Positions 58,995 to 64,000 of a DNA stretch of 64,000 nucleotides are shown here, in pieces (the stretch's first letter is position 1; each line of letters begins with the position of its first letter). Below the pieces are notes generated by a model. The model worked only from the letters and a program-made list of their open reading frames with translations. It ran no database searches and was not told the DNA's origin. This DNA comes from Nocardia testacea NBRC 100365. GTDB taxonomy: Bacteria > Actinomycetota > Actinomycetes > Mycobacteriales > Mycobacteriaceae. The stretch spans positions 82,141 through 146,140 of the forward strand of contig NZ_BAGJ01000027.1 of NCBI RefSeq assembly GCF_000308775.1. Reading direction: 5' to 3'. Position numbers and translations under genes: made by a program.

Positions 58995-59834
58995 ATGAGC
59001 GGGCGAGTCGAAGGCAAGGTCGCCTTCATCACCGGCGCGGCACGCGGGCAGGGACGCAGTCACGCTGTACGTCTGGCGCAGGAGGGCGCCGACATCATCG
59101 CCGTGGACGTCTGCGCCAACGTCAGCGGCTCCGACCAGATCGCACCGTCCACGCCGGCGGACCTGGCCGAGACCGCCGACCTGATCAAGGGATTGGGCCG
59201 GCGCATCATCACCGAGCAGGTCGACGTCCGGGACTTCGACGCGCTGCGTGCAGCGGTGAACTCCGGCGTCGAGCAGCTGGGCCGGCTCGACATCGTGGTG
59301 GCCAACGCCGGTATCGGCAACGGCGGTGAAACCCTGGACAAGACCAGCGAAGCCGACTGGACCACGATGATCGATATCAACCTGTCCGGCGTATGGAAAT
59401 CGGTCAAAGCGGCCGTGCCACACCTGCTGTCCGGCGGACGCGGCGGATCGATCGTCCTCACGAGTTCGGTGGGTGGTCTCAAGGCCTACCCGAACACCGG
59501 CCACTACATCGCCGCCAAGCACGGCGTCGTCGGGCTGATGCGCAGCTTCGCCGTCGAACTGGGCGCGCACTCCATCCGGGTCAACTCGGTACATCCGACC
59601 AATGTCGACACTCCGATGTTCATGAACGAGAACACGATGAAAATGTTCCGGCCCGACCTGGACAATCCCGGAGTCGAGGACTTCCGGGTGGTCGCCCAGC
59701 TCATGCACGTGCTGCCCGTCGGCTGGGTCGAACCCGTCGACATCAGCAACGCGGTACTCTTCCTCGCCTCCGACGAAGCCCGCTACATCACCGGGCTACC
59801 GATGACCGTGGACGCCGGCAGCACATTGAAGTAG
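58995..59834 (+). CDS. Mycofactocin-coupled short-chain dehydrogenase/reductase
   Basis: Alcohol or carbonyl oxidoreductase of 279 residues. Seen: nucleotide motif TGAARGQGRSHAVRLAQEGA then DIIAVDVC, NAG strand motif NAGIG, catalytic Ser in SIVLTSSVGG, and YIAAK. The long insert after the second strand and the GQGRSHA wording mark the mycofactocin-type family (TIGR03971), whose members hold NAD tightly and pass electrons to the peptide cofactor mycofactocin. Start ATG with GAGGTGG just upstream. It probably oxidises an alcohol made by the divergent P450. Mycofactocin biosynthesis genes are not in this window. Confidence 0.9.
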   Translation: MSGRVEGKVAFITGAARGQGRSHAVRLAQEGADIIAVDVCANVSGSDQIAPSTPADLAETADLIKGLGRRIITEQVDVRDFDALRAAVNSGVEQLGRLDIVVANAGIGNGGETLDKTSEADWTTMIDINLSGVWKSVKAAVPHLLSGGRGGSIVLTSSVGGLKAYPNTGHYIAAKHGVVGLMRSFAVELGAHSIRVNSVHPTNVDTPMFMNENTMKMFRPDLDNPGVEDFRVVAQLMHVLPVGWVEPVDISNAVLFLASDEARYITGLPMTVDAGSTLK

Positions 59835-59920
59835 ACCCGTCGCACCGGACTGTTTCCACCGGGGTCCGGCGCGCCGGAACACACCCGGAACCGGGCCTCG
59901 ACCGGCCACTCCACCGAGGT

Positions 59921-59934
59921 TGATCGATCGGCAA
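59921..59934. promoter_or_regulatory. Candidate operator O3, TGATCGATCGGCAA
   Basis: The first ten bases equal O1. The site lies 76 bp before the TetR start, where autoregulation would be expected. Confidence 0.4.
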
Positions 59935-60009
59935 AATGTTAGCGTGCCCTATGGACGTCATACGACCTGCGCGGCCGGAACGGACGAGCGAAGCACCGGG
60001 GCGTTTCTG

Positions 60010-60618
60010 ATGGCCACGCGCAGCAGCGCCCGAACGTCCGACACCGGCGCCCGGCAGCGACTGATGGCGGCGACCGAGCAGATCATGCACGAAGAGGGCT
60101 ACGCCGCCGCGACCTCCCGCCGGGTGGCCGACCGCGCCGGAGTGCGGTCGGCGCTGGTCTACTACTACTTTCCCACCATGGACGACCTGTTCGTCGCGGT
60201 ACTGCGCGAAAGCGCGGAACGGGCGCTGGAACGCATGCGCCGGGCCTTGACCGACGACGACCCGCTGCGGGTGTTGTGGCTGATCAACACCGACTCCCGC
60301 TACACCCGGCTGAGCACGGAGTGGACAGCACTGGCCAACCACCGGAAGGTGATCGGCGCCGAACTGAAAACCTACGCCGAGCGGGTCCGCGATATCGAAA
60401 CCGCCGCGGTCACCATGGTGCTGCGTGCGCACGGCGCCGACCTGACCACCTACCCGCCGGTGGTGATGGCAATCCTGCTCACCGGGGCCGCCCGGATAAT
60501 CTGCAACGAAAGTGCCGTGGGGATGAACCAGGGTCACGAACAACTTCGCACATTCGTCGAAAGCTTCATCGCCCGATTTCCCCTACCGGCCGCGGATCAC
60601 AGCACCACCGCCCAATGA
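60010..60618 (+). CDS. TetR-family regulator of the P450 / SDR locus
   Basis: Repressor of 202 residues. Helix-turn-helix region ARQRLMAATEQIMHEEGYAA then [20 protein letters not shown], followed by a helical ligand domain. An ATG overlapping an upstream stop gives MATRSSART. The gene follows the SDR by 175 bp on the same strand. The repeated GATC palindromes in front of the P450, SDR and this gene make it the obvious candidate to control all three. Confidence 0.87.
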   Translation: MATRSSARTSDTGARQRLMAATEQIMHEEGYAAATSRRVADRAGVRSALVYYYFPTMDDLFVAVLRESAERALERMRRALTDDDPLRVLWLINTDSRYTRLSTEWTALANHRKVIGAELKTYAERVRDIETAAVTMVLRAHGADLTTYPPVVMAILLTGAARIICNESAVGMNQGHEQLRTFVESFIARFPLPAADHSTTAQ

Positions 60619-60836
60619 GCCGGACACTACGTCGCCCTCCCCGCGGCCGGGCGAGGTCATCGGGTACATGAGTGGCATGTCGCCCTGGCCGGCCCGCACG
60701 GACCGCGGCCTCGGCGTCGTGCTCCACCCTCGCCGGCGATGATGGTCTGTACAGCAGGCAGACGAGGAAGCCGGCGCGAATCCATCCGCCCCGACCTCGG
60801 CACAGCACCTCGGACCGTGCCGCCGGTCCCCGCGGT

Positions 60837-62360
60837 CTAGTTGTCGGGAAGAGCGCCGGGGTCGGGCCGGCAAGTGACGTCGGCATCGGGGAGGACGCCG
60901 TCACGGAGATAGGTGTCGACGACGTGGTCCACGCAGTGGCTCAGGTCGGCGCGGAGGACGCCGTGCACGCGGGTGTCCGCCAGCGTGACCATTCGTGACG
61001 CGGTCAGGTCCTCGTGCAGGGCAAGGCCTTGCGGGTAGGGAGTACGGGTGTCGCGGCTCGCCTGCAGGATCAGAGCCGGAGCCGCGTTGTGCACAGCGGT
61101 GGGTTCCTCGATCGGGTCCGGCCAGAACGCGCACGCGGTGATGTTGTTGGCGAACGCGCCGAATACCGGCTGGGTCTCCCGGGCGCTTTCGATATTGCGC
61201 TGATACCAGGCCGGATCCCGGGGTGCGGCCCGATCCCCACACAGGACCGCGGCCATCCCCGACGCGTCCATCGGAATGCCACCGCTGATCTTCGTTTTCA
61301 GCTGTTCCATGTCGACGGGCAGGCCGGTCACCGCATCGGCCACCAATCGGACGACGTCGGCGAGGTCGGCGTTCTTCCGCGGATTCGACAACAGCGCCAA
61401 CAGCATCATCGGCACCGTGTGTTCATCGATGAGGTAGCCGTTGCCGACGACCGGGTGTGTGGCCGCGCGCCGGATCATGTCCTCGACGAAAGCGCGCACC
61501 TGCGGTCCGCTGCTACCGAAGTGGTAGTCGGCGTCGTGGCGGGCCGCCCAGCTCGCCCAGTCGTCGAGCCCGGCCTCGTTCACGGCGCCCATGTCCTGGT
61601 AGGTGCCGATCCAGTAGCGGTCCGGGTCCATGGCGCTGTCCAGCACCATCCGGTCGGTGCGCCGAGGGAACATCTGGGAGTAGACCGCGCCGAGGTAGGT
61701 GCCGTAGGAGCCGCCGTAATAATTGATCCGGGGCTCACCGAATGCGCTGCGGATGATGTCCATGTCCCGGGCGGTATTGCGGGTGGTGATCTGGCGGGCC
61801 TTCTCGGGGTCGGGAGCCAGACAGGACGCCGCGAGCGCGGCGGCCAGAGCCGTGTCACGTGCGAAACCGAAGGCGTCGAAACCGGCCGAGAACAACATGG
61901 TGGGCAGCGGCAGCGCACAGTTCACCGGATCCGATCGGCCGATACCGCGGGGGTCCATGCCGATCAGGTCGTATCGGGCCCGTACGTCGGGTGTGAGACG
62001 TTCCTGCAGGCCGGCCATCATGCTCAGCCCGGGGCCGCCCGGGCCGCCGGGGTTGGACAACATGATTCCGCGTCTGCGGGCGGGGTCGGTGGCCGGGATG
62101 CGCGAGATCGCCACGGTCAGCGTTCGAACGTCCGGTCGGCTGTAGTCGAGGGGCACGACAACACCCGCGCACTGCGCCCCCGCGCCATCGAGCACCGCGT
62201 CGTTACACGATCCCCAGTCCAGCTGCTGGCGATAGAACGACTCGAGGCCGGCCGGGATGTCATCGACCGGGTCGGCGCTCGCCGGCCCCATGGGCACTGT
62301 GGCGAACGTGGCCGCCGTGATGACCCCGAGCACGAGCCATCGAATCCATCGAATCGGCAT
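60837..62360 (-). CDS. Secreted alpha/beta hydrolase, S33 / tripeptidyl aminopeptidase-like (SlpD type)
   Basis: Exported esterase or peptidase of 507 residues. The ATG at 62360 has AGGAG upstream and opens a Sec signal peptide ending near GPASADP. Features of the S33 TAP-like family: WGSCNDAV, VVPLDYSRPD, NPGGPGGPGLSM (oxyanion), IGMDPRGIGRSDPVNC, nucleophile GGSYGTYLGAVYSQMFP, acid in ASRDTRTPY, and His in DTRVHGV. Cysteines near the ends suggest disulfides in the secreted protein. The mycobacterial relatives include CaeA and SlpD-type envelope hydrolases. It is monocistronic and convergent with the TetR gene. Confidence 0.88.
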   Translation of the reverse strand: MPIRWIRWLVLGVITAATFATVPMGPASADPVDDIPAGLESFYRQQLDWGSCNDAVLDGAGAQCAGVVVPLDYSRPDVRTLTVAISRIPATDPARRRGIMLSNPGGPGGPGLSMMAGLQERLTPDVRARYDLIGMDPRGIGRSDPVNCALPLPTMLFSAGFDAFGFARDTALAAALAASCLAPDPEKARQITTRNTARDMDIIRSAFGEPRINYYGGSYGTYLGAVYSQMFPRRTDRMVLDSAMDPDRYWIGTYQDMGAVNEAGLDDWASWAARHDADYHFGSSGPQVRAFVEDMIRRAATHPVVGNGYLIDEHTVPMMLLALLSNPRKNADLADVVRLVADAVTGLPVDMEQLKTKISGGIPMDASGMAAVLCGDRAAPRDPAWYQRNIESARETQPVFGAFANNITACAFWPDPIEEPTAVHNAAPALILQASRDTRTPYPQGLALHEDLTASRMVTLADTRVHGVLRADLSHCVDHVVDTYLRDGVLPDADVTCRPDPGALPDN

Positions 62361-62652
62361 CGGATCTCCTGTCCGCGACATCTGTGTTCGCATCCTGTTT
62401 CCGCCGCGCCGACATCTTCGGTCTCGCACCGGCGCCGGTGTCGTTCGCTGAGGCTGCCCCGGCGAAGCCGAGCTCCAGGGGTCGCCGGCCACGACTCGCC
62501 ACGATCACAGCGGTCAAGGCCTGGAAATCTGTTTTGCGAAGCCGGCCGTTGCGCCAGGATCGCAGTCCCGTGCGGTAACGGCGTTCGCAGGATGATCACC
62601 CGGCGTGTCGAGATACGTCTGCGCTCCGTATAGACCGGAACCAATACGCGAT

Positions 62653-62690
62653 CGTTATGCTATCGTGCATTCAGTCGTTACGCTATCGTG
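62653..62690. promoter_or_regulatory. Direct repeat pair upstream of the last lipase gene
   Basis: CGTTATGCTATCGTG (62653-62667) and CGTTACGCTATCGTG (62676-62690) are 15-mers differing at one base with a 23-bp period, about two helical turns. They lie 79 bp before the lipase start in an AT-richer patch of the gap 62361-62768, which holds no gene. They are candidate binding sites for a dimeric regulator. Confidence 0.5.
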
Positions 62691-62768
62691 ATCTTGGCCC
62701 AAATGTGACATGGCCGGTCAGCGAGCCCGGAGTGCGTGTGGGTTGGCCGCCCGGACACGGAAGGCATG

Positions 62769-64000
62769 ATGAAACCCGAGCGGACTCCGTCGACATATCG
62801 GAAGAACAGGAGCCGGGCAGCATGTCCGGCTACCAGCGGATTCGACCTACCGGTCCACGGCGCGCGCCGGCGACCGGCACCGACGCGGCGACTCGGCCGG
62901 CTCCGGCTCGCGATCCTCGCGCTCGCCGCGGTCGTACTGCCGGCGGCACTGTCGATGCCGGTCGCGCAAGCCGCGGTGCCACCGCCCGGGGAGGATCCCT
63001 TCTATGCCGCACCGGCCGATCTCGCGGCACATCCGAACGGAACGGTGCTCGGGTCGCGGACAATCCCTCTACTCGGCCTGCCACTACCGGTCGACGCGCA
63101 TCAATTGCGCTATCGGACAACCGATTCGGAAGACCGTCCCCAACTGAACGTGACGACGGTACTGGTGCCACCGGTGCCCTGGGACGGGCCACGGCCGGTG
63201 TTGTCGTACCAGGTTCCCGAGAACAGTCTCGACACCCGGTGCGCCCCGTCGTTCACCCTGCGTGGCGGGCGCAACGGCACCGATATGGCGGCCGTCGCAC
63301 AGGACGCGCCGTTCCTCGCGGACGCCCTGCGGCGCGGATGGGCCGTCGTCGTCAGCGATTACGAAGGGCCGCAGTCGCGGCTCTTCGACGGGGTGACATC
63401 CGGCCGTGGAGTCCTGGACGGAATCCGGGCCGCGCGGTCTTTCGCTCCTGCCGGGATCGCCGCCGCGAGCCCGGTCGGCGCCTGGGGATATTCGAGTGGA
63501 GCCTTCGCCACACTGTGGGCCGCGCAGCTGCGCCAGGAATACGCTCCCGACGTGGATTTCGCCGGGGTCAGTGCCGGCGGCGTCCCGACCGATATCCCGG
63601 CCATGGCACAACGCGCCGACGGTGACGCGGGGGCGATACTGATCCTGCTCGGGCTGGCCCGCAACGAACCCGGCTCCAGACTGGCCGATCTCCTGAACGA
63701 CCAGGGCCGCAGTGCGCTGCGCACCGCGGACACGTCCGCCTGCGGTGCGGATCTGGCCCAGAAGTACCCGGACATCCACATCGACGATCTCGCCGCGGTT
63801 CCGAACCTGCCGGCACACCCCGCTTTCCGCGCCGCGGCCTTGCCCAACGAACTCGGCGGCACCGTCCCCGACGCCCCGCTCTACCTGTACCACAGTGTCT
63901 CCGACGAGAAGATCCCCGTCGCCGGCTACACGGCCCTCGTCGACGCCTACTGCGCCGCCGGCGCCACCCTCACCACGACCCTATCGCTGTTTCCCGGACA
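62769..64000 (+). CDS. Secreted lipase, LIP family (3' end outside window)
   Basis: At least 410 residues, open to the window end. The start is taken at ATG 62769 (ATG 62766 also possible) just after GGAAGG. An N-terminal extension rich in Arg leads into a signal peptide (LRLAILALAAVVLPAALSM, cleavage near AQAAVPP). The mature part has EDPFYAAPADLAAHPNGTVL, YQVPENSLDTRCAPS, VVVSDYEGP, nucleophile WGYSSGAFAT, and YLYHSVSDEKIP with the acid. It is a clear homologue of the lipase at 30901 and of the lipase half of the chimera at 56134. The catalytic His lies beyond the window. Confidence 0.88.
   Translation, partial: MKPERTPSTYRKNRSRAACPATSGFDLPVHGARRRPAPTRRLGRLRLAILALAAVVLPAALSMPVAQAAVPPPGEDPFYAAPADLAAHPNGTVLGSRTIPLLGLPLPVDAHQLRYRTTDSEDRPQLNVTTVLVPPVPWDGPRPVLSYQVPENSLDTRCAPSFTLRGGRNGTDMAAVAQDAPFLADALRRGWAVVVSDYEGPQSRLFDGVTSGRGVLDGIRAARSFAPAGIAAASPVGAWGYSSGAFATLWAAQLRQEYAPDVDFAGVSAGGVPTDIPAMAQRADGDAGAILILLGLARNEPGSRLADLLNDQGRSALRTADTSACGADLAQKYPDIHIDDLAAVPNLPAHPAFRAAALPNELGGTVPDAPLYLYHSVSDEKIPVAGYTALVDAYCAAGATLTTTLSLFPG

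Noticed and set aside
1..64000. CRISPR arrays, tRNA or rRNA genes
   Set aside because: No regularly spaced identical repeats and no cloverleaf or rRNA-like segments were recognised.

Overview
The window looks like a chromosomal segment of a mycolic-acid actinomycete, most likely Nocardia or a close relative. Base composition is very GC-rich throughout (roughly 70% by eye), and GTG starts are common. The gene families fit that group: an antigen-85-like esterase, an Rv1733c-like membrane protein, a CtpI-like giant P-type ATPase, a mycofactocin-type SDR, several LIP-type secreted lipases and three cytochromes P450. Genus is inferred from content; no marker gene is present.

Layout. 1-16156: the 3' part of a very large non-ribosomal peptide synthetase, (C)-A-T-C-A-T-E-C-A-T-E-C-A-T-TE, overlapping a small DUF6875-like gene. 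16205-19554: leftward SAM methyltransferase, AraC regulator and P450 genes that may belong to the same biosynthetic locus. 19912-20200: relic of an AI-2E-type permease. 20418-25596: small membrane protein and CtpI-like ATPase (one frameshift). 25775-28670: compact ferredoxin / ferredoxin reductase / P450 operon. 28905-30513: response-regulator relic and two small genes. 30901-32283: secreted lipase. 32538-35596: branched-chain amino-acid-type ABC transporter that has lost most of its binding protein and of one ATPase through an internal deletion. 36569-39375: antigen-85-like esterase, VOC protein, HxlR regulator, Rv1733c-like protein.

39460-43774: a complete-looking Tn3-family transposon with 56-bp inverted repeats and a 5-bp target duplication. 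It carries a methyltransferase but no visible resolvase, and its transposase is frameshifted. 43939-45104: alanine dehydrogenase behind a tiny overlapping leader ORF. 45083-46290: frameshifted regulator and an M20 peptidase relic. 46324-50520: meta-cleavage aromatic degradation operon (hydroxylase, extradiol dioxygenase, hydrolase) with a divergent TetR regulator. 50760-53041: PadR / DUF1048 / DrrAB-like ABC exporter operon. 53615-55729: 2,4-dienoyl-CoA reductase-like flavoprotein. 56134-57186: an in-frame chimera of an MFS N-terminus and a lipase C-terminus. 57226-60618: P450, mycofactocin-type SDR and TetR, with copies of one GATC-rich palindrome before each gene. 60837-62360: secreted S33-family hydrolase. 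62769-64000: another secreted lipase, cut by the window end.

Two themes stand out. First, the NRPS locus has adenylation codes I cannot match to a known product. Second, gene decay is widespread: two deletion chimeras, three or four relics and three single-base frameshifts. The frameshifts could be sequencing errors and need read-level checking.
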